64,000 nucleotides of DNA, taken from Streptomyces sp. NBC_00259. Its GTDB lineage: Bacteria; Actinomycetota; Actinomycetes; Streptomycetales; Streptomycetaceae. A program made the translations under genes and the position numbers. The stretch's first letter is position 1, and each line of letters starts with the position of its first letter. Under the pieces are notes generated by a model that did no database searches, was not told the origin of the DNA, and worked only from the letters and a program-made list of their open reading frames with translations. Location: positions 2,108,001 through 2,172,000 of the forward strand of contig NZ_CP108080.1 of NCBI RefSeq assembly GCF_036181745.1. Reading direction: 5' to 3'. Positions 25,046 through 34,063 of the stretch are shown piece by piece.

Positions 25046-26077
25046 GTGACCTTCAAGGCTGAGTACATCTGGATCGACGGTACCGAGCCGACCGCGAAGC
25101 TTCGCTCGAAGACGAAGATTCTGACGGGCTCCGCCACGACCGTCGCCGAGTTTCCCATCTGGGGCTTCGACGGATCCAGCACCAACCAGGCCGAGGGTCA
25201 CGCCTCCGACTGCGTGCTGAAGCCGGTCTACTCCTGTCCCGACCCGATCCGCGGCGGCGACGACATCCTGGTGCTGTGCGAGGTCCTCAACACGGACATG
25301 ACGCCGCACCCGTCCAACACGCGTGCGCAGCTGGTCGAGGTCGCGGAGAAGTTCGCCGCGCAGGAGCCCGTCTTCGGCATCGAGCAGGAGTACACGTTCT
25401 TCGACGGCGACCGTCCGCTCGGCTTCCCGGTCGGCGGCTTCCCGGCCCCGCAGGGCGGCTACTACTGCGGTGTCGGCGCCGACGAGATCCACGGCCGCGA
25501 CGTCGTGGAGGCGCACCTGGAGAACTGCCTCGAGGCGGGTCTGGGCATCTCCGGCATCAACGCCGAGGTCATGCCGGGCCAGTGGGAGTTCCAGGTCGGC
25601 CCGCTGGCGCCGCTGGTGGTCGCGGACCAGCTGTGGATCGCCCGCTGGCTGCTGTACCGCACCGCCGAGGACTTCAAGGTCTCCGCGACGCTCGACCCCA
25701 AGCCGGTGAAGGGCGACTGGAACGGCGCGGGCGCGCACACCAACTTCTCGACCAGGGCGATGCGCGAGGGGTACGACGCGATCATCACCGCGTGCGAGTC
25801 GCTGGGCGAGGGCTCCAAGCCGCTCGACCACGTCAAGAACTACGGCGCCGGCATCGACGACCGGCTGACCGGTCTGCACGAGACCGCCCCGTGGAACGAG
25901 TACAGCTACGGCGTCTCCAACCGCGGCGCCTCGGTCCGTATCCCGTGGCAGGTCGAGAAGGACGGCAAGGGCTACATCGAGGACCGCCGTCCGAACGCGA
26001 ACGTCGACCCGTACGTGGTGACGCGACTGCTCGTGGACACCTGCTGCTCCGCACTGGAGAAGGCCGGCCAGGTCTGA
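25046..26077 (+). CDS. glnII: Glutamine synthetase type II (GlnII)
   Basis: This is the eukaryotic-type glutamine synthetase, 343 residues, making glutamine from glutamate, ammonia and ATP. Landmarks are FKAEYIWIDGTEPTAKLRSKT, FPIWGFDGSSTNQAEG, FGIEQEYTFFDGDRPLGFP, GINAEVMPGQWEFQVGP and GDWNGAGAHTNFST. The GTG at 25046 follows AGGATGAGG; the open frame from 24977 is a longer misreading. It is not adenylylated, unlike GlnA, and is classically nitrogen-regulated through GlnR. A terminator follows 20 bases after the stop. Confidence 0.97.
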   Translation: MTFKAEYIWIDGTEPTAKLRSKTKILTGSATTVAEFPIWGFDGSSTNQAEGHASDCVLKPVYSCPDPIRGGDDILVLCEVLNTDMTPHPSNTRAQLVEVAEKFAAQEPVFGIEQEYTFFDGDRPLGFPVGGFPAPQGGYYCGVGADEIHGRDVVEAHLENCLEAGLGISGINAEVMPGQWEFQVGPLAPLVVADQLWIARWLLYRTAEDFKVSATLDPKPVKGDWNGAGAHTNFSTRAMREGYDAIITACESLGEGSKPLDHVKNYGAGIDDRLTGLHETAPWNEYSYGVSNRGASVRIPWQVEKDGKGYIEDRRPNANVDPYVVTRLLVDTCCSALEKAGQV

Positions 26078-26097
26078 TCCGCTCACGACCGCTCGCG

Positions 26098-26131
26098 AAG
26101 GGGCGCCCACCGCTTTCGGTGGGCGCCCTTT
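26098..26131 (+). terminator. glnII terminator
   Basis: A perfect 12-bp GC stem (26101-26112 with 26117-26128) has a CTTT loop and is followed by TTT. Confidence 0.88.
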
Positions 26132-26233
26132 CGTCGTCGCCACAGCCCTCGTCGCACTCGCCGCCCTCCTCACCCTCGTCGCCCCCCATCGCCCTGGCCG
26201 CCCCCGTCGCCCCCTTTGTCAGTGGGGCCTGCC

Positions 26234-27160
26234 ATGGTGGTGCGCATGCTGGCGATCACAGTGATGACGGAGAACGGGCAGCGGCACGTCCGGGCGACCG
26301 CGGAGCGGCTCGGTGAGCTGGTGCACCGGATCGGCGGCCCGCAGGACAAGTTCCTCGTGGTGCAGCGGATACCGGACCTGCCCGACGTCTTCGTCCAGGT
26401 GTGGCACGAGACGGGTGGTGACTACACGCTGGAGCATCGCGCCGGGGCGCCCGACCGGCACTTCCAGGTCCGGGTCGACGCCCCGGAAGCCGTGGTGGCG
26501 GCGATGCTGGGCTGGGCGCGGCACGAGGACGACTGGGACGCGGGGCTCGGCTGGGAGCCACTGGACCTGGGGCCCGCCCCGGCGGCCGCTCCCGAGCTGG
26601 ACCCCGACGATCGCAAGCAGGCCGAGGAGCTGGTCCAGGGGCTGCTGGTCGGCGGCTACGTCACCCGGGCCGGGCTGGCCGAGGCGGCCGAGGACTATCT
26701 CGTCTCCGGCGACGATCGCCCGGTGTCGCCCGAGCAGGCACGACAGTTGGTGGACCGGATGTGGCTGGAGCGGGTGGCCGAGCAGGCCGGCTGGGAGGGC
26801 GAGACGGACCCCGAGCGGCTCACGCGCGCCTTCGAGGCCCTGGAGACGGCCGGCATCACCGCCCGGGAGAACTTCGCCTGCTGCCGCAACTGCGGCCAGT
26901 CCGAGATAGGCGACGCCGGGTCGCCCGGCGCGCGCGGCTTCGTCTACTTCCACACGCAGTGCACGGACTCGGTGGCCGCGGGATACGGACTGATGCTGCT
27001 GTACGGCGGGTTCGACGGTTCCCCGGAGACGACGGCCGCGGTCGGGCGCGAGGTGGTGGCGGCGCTCGCCGGGGTGGGGCTCGCCACCGACTGGGACGGC
27101 GATCCCGGCCGGGCGATCACGGTCACCCCGCTGGACTGGCGCAAGCGTCTCGTGGGCTGA
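26234..27160 (+). CDS. DUF6891-type hypothetical protein
   Basis: This is a cytoplasmic protein of 308 residues. The N-terminal 90 residues (LAITVMTENGQRHVRATAERLGELV, then FLVVQRIPDLPDVFVQVWHETGG) look like a small alpha/beta domain of their own. The C-terminal ~190 residues contain FACCRNCGQSEIG, a Cys-rich knuckle, and YGLMLLYGGFDGSPE, consistent with the DUF6891 family. No function is known. The start may be the ATG at 26234 or 26246; neither has a clear ribosome site. No operon partner is seen. Confidence 0.7.
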   Translation: MVVRMLAITVMTENGQRHVRATAERLGELVHRIGGPQDKFLVVQRIPDLPDVFVQVWHETGGDYTLEHRAGAPDRHFQVRVDAPEAVVAAMLGWARHEDDWDAGLGWEPLDLGPAPAAAPELDPDDRKQAEELVQGLLVGGYVTRAGLAEAAEDYLVSGDDRPVSPEQARQLVDRMWLERVAEQAGWEGETDPERLTRAFEALETAGITARENFACCRNCGQSEIGDAGSPGARGFVYFHTQCTDSVAAGYGLMLLYGGFDGSPETTAAVGREVVAALAGVGLATDWDGDPGRAITVTPLDWRKRLVG

Positions 27161-27242
27161 GGACCGCGCGGGGGGCGGACGGTGGTGTCCGTCTCGTGAG
27201 AGGGGTCTGCTGTCCTGCCGCTTCATCTGCTTGAATAGGCGT

Positions 27243-27362
27243 ATGGCCAGACTTCGGGACAACGTGACAGGTCGCAGCGACCTGGAGCCGTTCTGGCCTT
27301 CCCGTCAGCACCACGACTTCGACCGTGTGTGTTGCCGCGCGAGGAACGCGTCGGCCCTCTAA
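27243..27362 (+). CDS. Candidate Cys-Cys leader peptide (39 residues)
   Basis: This short ORF lies within the 343-bp leader of the winged-helix regulator gene. The peptide begins MARLRDNVTGRSDLEPFWPS and continues RQHHDFDRVCCRARNASAL, with two adjacent Cys codons (TGT TGC) near the end. The H-x-D-x-x-R ... Cys-Arg ending resembles actinobacterial leader peptides that sense cysteine through ribosome stalling. The ATG at 27243 follows TAGGCGT closely. About 15-45 bases after its stop there are short GC stems (for example GCCGA-GGCCT-TCGGC) that could be alternative structures. Translation and regulation are inferred. Confidence 0.5.
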   Translation: MARLRDNVTGRSDLEPFWPSRQHHDFDRVCCRARNASAL

Positions 27363-27503
27363 AGCCTTCCCCAGGACCCCTCAGCGGGGCCTGCCGAGGC
27401 CTTCGGCCGACGCGCACGACGTACGCACGTCCGTCCGTTATGTCGATCCGACTCCGCCGACCCGGCGGCTCGACGACTCTCCGCGCGAAAGAGCTGACCT
27501 CTC

Positions 27504-28133
27504 ATGGCGAACTCCCGTTCCTTCTCCACCGCGACCGCGACCGTCGCCGGCTCCGGCACCGCAGCCACCGTCCAGAACCGGCACCGGCTGCGAGCCGTCG
27601 ACCCGGACGAGGTGGTGCACGTCGGGGACTTCCTCCCGCCGGGCGCCACCTGGCTCCCGGCACCGCAGCACACCCTGCCCGTGCTCCCGGGCCGGCCTCC
27701 GATGGTCGGCTACCTCGTTCTCGTACCGGCCGACCAGCAGCCTCCGCTCCTCGCGGCCACCGCGCAGGCGCCGGTCGCGGTCACCGAGCAGGGCCCGGGC
27801 CAGGACGCGGGCCGGAGCCCGGGCCCCGGTCCGGTCGCGGACGGCGGCGAGGCCGGTCCCGTGCGCATCGACACCGCCCGGCGCACCGCGGCCGTGGCCG
27901 GGCAGGTGCTCGACCTCACGTATCTGGAGTTCGAGCTGCTGGCGCATCTCGTGGCGCATCCGCACCGGGTCCACACCCGCGACCAGCTGGTGACGACCGT
28001 GTGGGGCTACGGTCATGTGGGCGACGGCAGGACCGTCGACGTCCATGTGGCGCGGCTGCGCCGCAAGCTGGGCGCCGAGCACCGCGACACGATCCGGACC
28101 GTGCGGCGGGTCGGCTACAAGTACACGCCCTGA
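27504..28133 (+). CDS. Winged-helix (OmpR/PhoB-type) transcriptional regulator lacking a receiver domain
   Basis: This protein has 209 residues. The C-terminal ~95 residues are a complete trans_reg_C winged helix: VRIDTARRTAAVAGQVLDLTYLEFELLAHLVAHP, then HTRDQLVTTVWGYGHVGDGRTVDVHVARLRRKLG and IRTVRRVGYKYTP. The N-terminal part (HVGDFLPPGATWLP, PMVGYLVLVPADQQPP) is not a receiver domain, as no phospho-acceptor Asp pattern is present, so control must come by another route. A 343-bp leader with a Cys-Cys mini-ORF precedes it. Targets are unknown. Confidence 0.85.
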   Translation: MANSRSFSTATATVAGSGTAATVQNRHRLRAVDPDEVVHVGDFLPPGATWLPAPQHTLPVLPGRPPMVGYLVLVPADQQPPLLAATAQAPVAVTEQGPGQDAGRSPGPGPVADGGEAGPVRIDTARRTAAVAGQVLDLTYLEFELLAHLVAHPHRVHTRDQLVTTVWGYGHVGDGRTVDVHVARLRRKLGAEHRDTIRTVRRVGYKYTP

Positions 28134-28201
28134 CACCGCCCTTGGGCCCGGTCCCGCGGCAGCCTCACGGCGTCCGCGGGACCGGGCCCTTCGGCCACGA
28201 C

Positions 28202-29671
28202 CTACGCGGCGGGGGCCCCGGCCCTCGCCCGTGCGACCAGGCCCAGGGTGATGTCGACGGCGAGGAACACCAGCAGGCTGACGCCGAGCATCGGGACGAA
28301 CCAGCCCACCAGCGCGGTCACGGCGGCCAGCGGCAGCAGCGCCGTCACCGGTACCTTGCGCCAGGCGCCCCGCGGTATCGGCCGTCCGAAGCCCAGTCCG
28401 CGGTCCTTCGTCGGACGGCGCAGCCACCACATGCGGTAGCCCCATACCGTGAGCATGATCAGCCCGATCATGAGCGCTGCGAGTGCGAGCTGGTTGGGCA
28501 GTCCGAAGAGGACGCCCATGTGGGCGTCGATGCCGAACCGGGTGAGCTGGGCGAGCAGCGGGTAGTCGGCGAACCGGAGTTCGTCCATGACGCGCGCGTC
28601 GGCCGGGTCGATCGCGACCGAGTCGAGGTTGACCGGGAAGAGGGTGTCGGTCTCCTTGACGACGTAGCCGCTGCCGTCGGCCGGGAGGATGACGGAGATC
28701 CGGCCGTCCACGCCCTCGCCCGCGGCCGCCGCGACGGCGTTGTCGATGCCGATGTCGGCGCCCTGGTGGGCGTCCCCGTGCCCGTCGGCGCCGTGGCCCT
28801 CGTGCTCGTCGCCGCCCGCGGCCGCGCCCTCGAGGGTCGCGGCGACGACCGGGGTGGCGCCGCCGAGCTGGTCCTGGACCGCGCCGATGTTCTCGCCCGC
28901 GTACCTCGACCAGGTCAGCCCGGTGGCGGAGAGCAGCACCAGACCGGTGACCGCCCACAGGCCGACGGAACCGTGCCAGGACAGGGTGCGGCGGCGGCCC
29001 TTCGCGCCGCGCTCGGGGACGAACAGGGCGCGCTTGGCGGAGCGTTTGCGGCCGATCCACAGCAGCAGCCCGCCGAGGGCGACCACCCAGAGCCAGCTGG
29101 CGGCCAGCTCGCTGTAGTTGCGGCCGAGATCGCCGAGGTGCAGATCGCGGTGGAGCTCGTCGAGCCAGGTGCGCAGCGGGAGCGCGCCGGAGCTGCCGTA
29201 GCTGGGAAGGTCACCGCGCACCTGGGCGGTGTACGGGTCGACGAAGACGGCGAGTGACTTGCCCTCCTCGACCTCGTCGCTGCTCATGAGGACCCGGGTG
29301 GTCGCCCCGTCCTCGGCGGAGGGCCACACGGCGGTCACCGTGCCCTCGGGGTGCGCCTTGCGGGCGGCGGCGACCTGGGTGTCGAGCGGGACCTTGCGTT
29401 CGCCGACGTCGGTCGTCAGCTCGTGGCTGTAGAGGACCTTCTCGGCCTGGAAGGAGAGGGCGTAGAGGAGTCCGCTGGTGGCGGCGACGAGCAGCAGCGG
29501 GGCGATGAGGACGCCCGCGTAGAAGTGGATGCGCAGGACGAGCGGGCGGAGCGCACTCCAGGTCGAGCGGGTCTCCGCCGCGGCCTGTGCCTCGGGGGCA
29601 TCAGGGGTGTCGGTGTTGCCCCGTACGGGGTCGTCAATGGCCATGAGTGTCCTAGGAGTCGGCGTTGACAT
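28202..29671 (-). CDS. PepSY-associated transmembrane protein
   Basis: This is an integral membrane protein of 489 residues of the PepSY_TM family, often linked to iron or copper uptake or reduction. Four spans are visible, near residues 45 (LRIHFYAGVLIAPLLLVAATSG), 195 (LAASWLWVVALGGLLLWIG), 240 (GLWAVTGLVLLSATG) and near the C-terminus. There are PepSY-like repeats between them (VPLDTQVAAARKAHPEG). A His-rich loop (EHEGHGADGHGDAHQG) near residue 300 could bind metal. The start at 29671 (MSTPTPRTL) or at 29644 (MAIDDPV) cannot be decided. The His-rich membrane protein gene lies 20 bp upstream, suggesting one transcript. Confidence 0.8.
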   Translation of the reverse strand: MSTPTPRTLMAIDDPVRGNTDTPDAPEAQAAAETRSTWSALRPLVLRIHFYAGVLIAPLLLVAATSGLLYALSFQAEKVLYSHELTTDVGERKVPLDTQVAAARKAHPEGTVTAVWPSAEDGATTRVLMSSDEVEEGKSLAVFVDPYTAQVRGDLPSYGSSGALPLRTWLDELHRDLHLGDLGRNYSELAASWLWVVALGGLLLWIGRKRSAKRALFVPERGAKGRRRTLSWHGSVGLWAVTGLVLLSATGLTWSRYAGENIGAVQDQLGGATPVVAATLEGAAAGGDEHEGHGADGHGDAHQGADIGIDNAVAAAAGEGVDGRISVILPADGSGYVVKETDTLFPVNLDSVAIDPADARVMDELRFADYPLLAQLTRFGIDAHMGVLFGLPNQLALAALMIGLIMLTVWGYRMWWLRRPTKDRGLGFGRPIPRGAWRKVPVTALLPLAAVTALVGWFVPMLGVSLLVFLAVDITLGLVARARAGAPAA

Positions 29672-29691
29672 GGGGGATGCGGCCCCCGGTG

Positions 29692-30405
29692 TCAGACGAG
29701 TGCTCCAGGGACCGTGGCGCGGGTGTACGGGCGGCCGGGCGGGCCCCGCCGGGAGACGCTGTGCGCGAGGACGACTCCGTGAAGGCGCCGGGTGCGGGGG
29801 CGCGGGCGTACGGAGTACGGGAGTTCCGGCACGCGCACGACGGCGAGGACCAGCCGCAGCGGCGCGAACAGCGAGGTGCGGACGGTCCCGGCGGTGCGGG
29901 CCAGCCGGAAGAGGGCGGCCTCGCCGTGTGCGAGCCACAGCGCGCAGACCGCGGCGGCGAGGACGTGCGCGGCGAGCATGCCGCCGGGGCCGGTGGCGAG
30001 TTGCGTCAGGTGCGCGGTGGCCTCGGCCACGAGGGTGTCGGCAGCGGCCGTGCCGGCCGTCGGCGCCATGTCGAGCGTGGTGGCGCCGTTCGACGTGGCG
30101 TCCGCGCCCGTCGCCGCCGTGTGGTGGTGGCCCCTGCCGCCGGAGTCATGCGGTTCGGAGCCCGCGAAGATCAGGTGGAGGACGCCCTGGACCGTGAGCA
30201 GGCCCGAGCCGATGGTGAGCGCGCCACGGCGTCGGGTGCCCGCGAGCCACCCCGCACCGGCGGTGAGCACGAACGCGAACAGCACCGCGGTGACCGGAAG
30301 ATCATGGCCGGACATGGACGAATGCCCCACCGCCGCCAAAGAGATGCACACCGCCGCGAAAAGTGCGGCTCGCAGGGCGCGCATCGGCGACCGGGCATCT
30401 GTCAT
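29692..30405 (-). CDS. His-rich integral membrane protein
   Basis: This membrane protein has 237 residues with about four hydrophobic spans: near residues 8-28, 38-60, 65-85 and around 150 (MLAAHVLAAAVCALWLAHG). A loop after the third span, HDSGGRGHHHTAATG, is rich in His. The C-terminal 50 residues are Arg-rich and cytoplasmic in character. I do not recognise a named family. Its place just upstream of the PepSY membrane protein in the same direction suggests joint work in metal (likely copper) handling. The ATG at 30405 is preferred over a GTG 9 bases upstream. Confidence 0.7.
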   Translation of the reverse strand: MTDARSPMRALRAALFAAVCISLAAVGHSSMSGHDLPVTAVLFAFVLTAGAGWLAGTRRRGALTIGSGLLTVQGVLHLIFAGSEPHDSGGRGHHHTAATGADATSNGATTLDMAPTAGTAAADTLVAEATAHLTQLATGPGGMLAAHVLAAAVCALWLAHGEAALFRLARTAGTVRTSLFAPLRLVLAVVRVPELPYSVRPRPRTRRLHGVVLAHSVSRRGPPGRPYTRATVPGALV

Positions 30406-30446
30406 GGCTCGCACATGGTGCCATCCCCTGGCCTGATTCCGTCAGA

Positions 30447-30494
30447 CGGCCTGCATCACGACCTGCATCACGACCTGCGTCACGACCTGCGTCA
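30447..30494. repeat. 12-bp tandem repeat
   Basis: There are four copies of CGACCTGCATCA/CGACCTGCGTCA (the first reads CGGCCTGCATCA) about 40 bp upstream of the His-rich membrane protein start, in the shared promoter region with the epimerase gene. Regular 12-bp spacing could also form a multi-site operator. Confidence 0.75.
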
Positions 30495-30578
30495 CGCCCC
30501 ACCACGGCCTGCATCAACGAATTCTCCCGGCAGCGGAATCGCGCACGTCACGCCGTTCGGGAGGGCAGGGTCGGCAGC

Positions 30579-31571
30579 ATGAGACTTCTGATTCTGGGCG
30601 GTACGGAGTTCGTGGGGCGGGCGGTCGCGGAGGCGGCGCTCCGGCGCGACTGGGAGGTGACGGTGTTCCACCGGGGGCGGCACGAGGCCCCGGCCGGTGT
30701 GCGGGTGCTGCACGGTGACCGGGTCGCGCCGGGTGGGCTGAAGGCGCTCGCGGAGGGTGAATGGGACATCGTGGTCGACACCTGGTCGGCCGCCCCGTCC
30801 GCCGTGCAGGAGACGGCACGGCTGCTCGCGGACCGTGTGGGCCGGTATGCGTATGTGTCCAGCCGCTCGGTCTACGCCTGGCCGCCGGCCGCGGGACTCG
30901 ACGAGAACGGTCCCCTGGTGGCGGGCGCGGCGGCCGGCGCCGAGGCCACGGACTACGCCCGGGACAAGCGGGGCGGTGAACTGGCCGTGACGGAGGCCTT
31001 CGGCCCGGAGCGGTCGCTGCTGGTACGCGCGGGGCTGATCATCGGCCCGTGGGAGAACGTGGGCCGGCTGCCCTGGTGGCTGAACCGCGTGGCGCGCGGC
31101 GGCCCGGTGCCCGCGCCCGGACCGCGGGACCTGCCGGTGCAGTACGTCGACGTACGCGATCTCGCGCAGTGGACCCTCGACGCGTCGGAGCAGGGCCTCG
31201 CCGGCCCGTACAACCTGGTGTCCCCGCCCGGGCACACCACCATGGGGGAGCTGCTGGAGAGCTGCGTGCGGGTGACCGGCTCCGACGCGGAGCTGCGCTG
31301 GCTGGACGCGGAGACCATCGCGGCGGCCGGGGTCGAGCCCTGGACCGATCTGCCGGTCTGGATCCCGCGCGGCGAGCTGTACGACGCGATCCACGACGCC
31401 GACGTGTCGAAGGCCCTGGCTGCCGGACTGCGCTGCCGGCCGGTCCAGGAGACGGTCGCCGACACATGGGCCTGGCTGAGCGGTCTCGGCGGCAGCGCAC
31501 CGCAGCGCACGGACCGCAGTCCGGTGGGCCTGTCCCCCGACCAGGAGTCCGCGCTGCTCGCCCGCTCCTGA
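30579..31571 (+). CDS. NAD-dependent epimerase/reductase family protein
   Basis: This is an extended short-chain dehydrogenase of 330 residues. [23 protein letters not shown] carries the GGTxFxG nucleotide-binding motif at the very N-terminus. [10 protein letters not shown] replaces the usual catalytic Tyr-xxx-Lys region, and [12 protein letters not shown] gives a Tyr-xxx-Lys. [18 protein letters not shown] is the typical C-terminal block. It looks like the mRNA-binding CSP41/isoflavone-reductase-like branch; the substrate is unknown. The ATG at 30579 is supported by GGGAGGGCAGGG upstream; the longer open frame to 30363 is not coding. Confidence 0.86.
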   Translation: MRLLILGGTEFVGRAVAEAALRRDWEVTVFHRGRHEAPAGVRVLHGDRVAPGGLKALAEGEWDIVVDTWSAAPSAVQETARLLADRVGRYAYVSSRSVYAWPPAAGLDENGPLVAGAAAGAEATDYARDKRGGELAVTEAFGPERSLLVRAGLIIGPWENVGRLPWWLNRVARGGPVPAPGPRDLPVQYVDVRDLAQWTLDASEQGLAGPYNLVSPPGHTTMGELLESCVRVTGSDAELRWLDAETIAAAGVEPWTDLPVWIPRGELYDAIHDADVSKALAAGLRCRPVQETVADTWAWLSGLGGSAPQRTDRSPVGLSPDQESALLARS

Positions 31572-31768
31572 GCGGCGGCCGGTGCGACCGCACCGGCCCA
31601 TCTCGGCCACTGACGTCACCGGGCTCACCGAGGTCACTGCCGTCACTGACGTCCGGTCACGTCCGGTTTGCGAATGGAGACTTCTACGAATTCCGGCTCC
31701 GGCTGAACGAGCCGTCGTCGCCGTCCGTATGGAACGACGCGCTGCTCCCCTCCCGGGATTGGAGTTCC

Positions 31769-33334
31769 ATGGCACGCACAACACGCAAACGCTCAACGCT
31801 GGCAAACCGGGCGATAGCCGCCTCGGCTGCCCTCATTCTGGGCGGGGGTGGGCTGATCGCGGTCAATGTCTACGCATCCGCGGGTGAGGGCTGGACCGGT
31901 CAGAGCCCCGACCAGACCCAGGCCGCCGGACAGTCGGTGTCGACCATCGACTGTCCGGACGTCGGAAACGAACTGCCCGAAGTACCGCAGCAGGAACGCG
32001 GTTCCGTGGATCGTGAACTCGCCACGCTGGACACCCAGATCACCACGGCGTATCAGCGATTCGCCGAGAACAAGGAGCGGGTCGAGAGCGACCCCTCCTA
32101 CGGACAGCAGCAGATTCTCGATCCGCTGAGAAACGAGCGGCTGGTCATCATCCAGCGGATCGTCTCCCTCATCGAGCGCGGCGCACCCAAACCGCAAGGC
32201 CTGGAGAACATGGCGCCGTGCACCCTGCGCGCCGACGACGCCGACGACGGCGGCGGGGACCAGGGCCAGGACCAAGGTCAGGACCAAGGTCAGGACCAGG
32301 GCCAGGACGGCGGTCAGGATCAAGGTCAGGACGGCGGCCAGGACCAGGGTCAGGACCAGGGCCAGGGTCAGGACGGCGGCCAGGACGGCGGCGACCAGGG
32401 CGGCAATGACAACGGCGGTCAGGCCGGCAACGGTCCCGAGCAGAACGACTTCGTCGACATCCAGTCCGTGCAGCCGAACGTCAACGGCCCCCGGAACCGC
32501 CGAGGCGCCTCCAAGGGCACCTTCAGCACCGACTGCGGCAAGAACGAGAACGGCAAGTTCAACCCGGACAATGTCATCGTCGCGCCCGGTGTGAGCAATG
32601 GCGCGCACCATATGCACGACTACGTCGGCAACCAGGCCAACGACGCTTTCGCCAGCGACGACGACCTTGCCAACGGTGACACCACCTGCCGCAACCAGGG
32701 CGACAAGTCGACTTACTACTGGCCGGTGCTGCGAGTGCAGAACGGGCAGGACGAGAACGACGCCCAGGCCGACGGCGGCGGCAAGGACCAGAATGTCGGT
32801 GAGATCCAGACCCCGGCCCAGGTCACGCTGAATTTCGTGGGAAGTCCGGTCTCCAAGGTCACCGCGATGCCGCGATTCCTGCGGATCATCACCGGTGACG
32901 CCAAGGCCTTTGTCAACGGTGATGCCAATGCCAATGCGTCGTGGAGCTGCACCGGATTCGAGGACCGTCAGCTGAAGGACAAGTACCCGATCTGCCCGGA
33001 GGGCAGTCAGGTGGTACGGACATTCAAATTCCAGAGCTGCTGGGACGGTCAGAACACCGACAGTGCCAATCACCGCACCCATGTCGCCTTCGCGGATGAG
33101 AACGGCAGCTGCCAGAACGGCTTCAGGGCCATTCCGCAGCTGGTGCAGCGCATCGTCTACGACGTTCCGCCGCCCGTCTTCGACGGGGAGAACCCGAGCG
33201 TCTTCGCGGTCGACTCCTTCCCGGAGCAGCTGCACAAGCCCATCACCGACCACGGCGACTTCATCAACGTCTTCGACGAGAACCTGATGAACAAGGTGGT
33301 GAACTGCATCAACGGCGGCCGGCGGTGCCGATGA
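31769..33334 (+). CDS. Secreted DUF1996 protein with Gln/Asp/Gly repeat linker
   Basis: This is an exported protein of 521 residues. A basic N-terminus ([13 protein letters not shown]) and core ([18 protein letters not shown]) form the signal. Residues about 60-160 form a helical segment between Cys residues ([20 protein letters not shown] to NMAPCTLR). About 55 residues of GQDQGQDGG repeats follow, then a ~290-residue DUF1996 domain ([35 protein letters not shown]-like [42 protein letters not shown]). DUF1996 is shared with fungi and its function is unknown. GGAG lies before the ATG. A 197-bp gap upstream holds only short GTCACTGACGTC repeats. Confidence 0.85.
   Translation: MARTTRKRSTLANRAIAASAALILGGGGLIAVNVYASAGEGWTGQSPDQTQAAGQSVSTIDCPDVGNELPEVPQQERGSVDRELATLDTQITTAYQRFAENKERVESDPSYGQQQILDPLRNERLVIIQRIVSLIERGAPKPQGLENMAPCTLRADDADDGGGDQGQDQGQDQGQDQGQDGGQDQGQDGGQDQGQDQGQGQDGGQDGGDQGGNDNGGQAGNGPEQNDFVDIQSVQPNVNGPRNRRGASKGTFSTDCGKNENGKFNPDNVIVAPGVSNGAHHMHDYVGNQANDAFASDDDLANGDTTCRNQGDKSTYYWPVLRVQNGQDENDAQADGGGKDQNVGEIQTPAQVTLNFVGSPVSKVTAMPRFLRIITGDAKAFVNGDANANASWSCTGFEDRQLKDKYPICPEGSQVVRTFKFQSCWDGQNTDSANHRTHVAFADENGSCQNGFRAIPQLVQRIVYDVPPPVFDGENPSVFAVDSFPEQLHKPITDHGDFINVFDENLMNKVVNCINGGRRCR
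32257..32412. repeat. Gln-Asp-Gly coding repeat in the DUF1996 gene
   Basis: Short in-frame units of CAGGACCAGGGC and CAGGACGGCGGC type alternate over about 155 bp, encoding (GQDQ)n/(GGQD)n. The unit size is a multiple of 3, so length variation keeps the frame. Confidence 0.85.
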
Positions 33335-33483
33335 CCACCGAATCGGCCAGGTCCGCCGAGTGAGCCGGCGCCGAGCCCCGGGGCTCCCGGGTTGAGCCCC
33401 TGGGGTTCGGCGCCGGCTCCGCTCTCTCCCCTCCCCCGACCGCCCCCGTCCCCCCTGACCCCCCACCCAACTGCGCGGCCTGC

Positions 33484-33957
33484 TCAGTGATGGCCGGAGT
33501 GCTCCTGCTCGTGTCCCCCACCGCCGTCGGCACTGCTCCCCGAGTGTCCGCCGTGCGACGAGCCGGTCTCCACGGTCCCGCCGAGCCGGCCGCGCAGTGC
33601 TGTGACCACCTTCTCCTCGCCGACCACGACCCACTTCCTGCCGACGAGGTACGAGCCGCCGTAGTCGTTGGCCTCGTTGATCCACTCGCGCTGTCCGCGG
33701 TCGGTGGTGAACGTGGCCAGGACGTACTTGCCGTCCTTCGTCGCGCAGTTCGCCTGCCGCAGTTCCTTGGCGTCCGTCTGGATGTTCGGGTCGCACTCGG
33801 CCTGCTCGGCCAGCTGTTCCAGGGTCCCCGTCGCCGTCTTCGGCGCGTCGGGGGCCTTTTCGTCGTCCGCGCCGCAGGCGGTCAGGGCCGTGACGGCGGT
33901 CAGGGCCAGGGCGGCCAGGGCTATCGGGGTGGTGCTTCGAGCTCGTTCCGTACGCAT
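33484..33957 (-). CDS. His-rich lipoprotein
   Basis: This protein has 157 residues. The N-terminus is a lipoprotein signal (ALAALALTAVTALTACGADDEKAP, lipobox LTAC with Cys at about residue 28). The middle domain (TGTLEQLAEQAECDPNIQTDAKELRQANCATKDGKY and similar) has two Cys that may pair. The last ~25 residues are Ser/Gly/His-rich (SSHGGHSG, GGHEQEHSGHH) and look metal-binding. I do not recognise a family. It is divergent from the GH89 gene with 106 bp between. With the His-rich membrane protein and PepSY protein 4 kb away, it may add to surface metal binding. Confidence 0.75.
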   Translation of the reverse strand: MRTERARSTTPIALAALALTAVTALTACGADDEKAPDAPKTATGTLEQLAEQAECDPNIQTDAKELRQANCATKDGKYVLATFTTDRGQREWINEANDYGGSYLVGRKWVVVGEEKVVTALRGRLGGTVETGSSHGGHSGSSADGGGGHEQEHSGHH

Positions 33958-34063
33958 CCGGCCATCGTGCCCGCTCGGCACCCTCGTGCGCCGGCGAACG
34001 CCGGGTAACGTGCCGCGCGACGCACACGCACCTGTTGTCTCACCAGCAACACGGAGGAGCGCG

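Noticed and set aside
33668..34063. Long upstream extension of the GH89 gene
   Set aside because: It is antisense to the lipoprotein gene; the signal peptide and GGAGG at 34064 set the real start.
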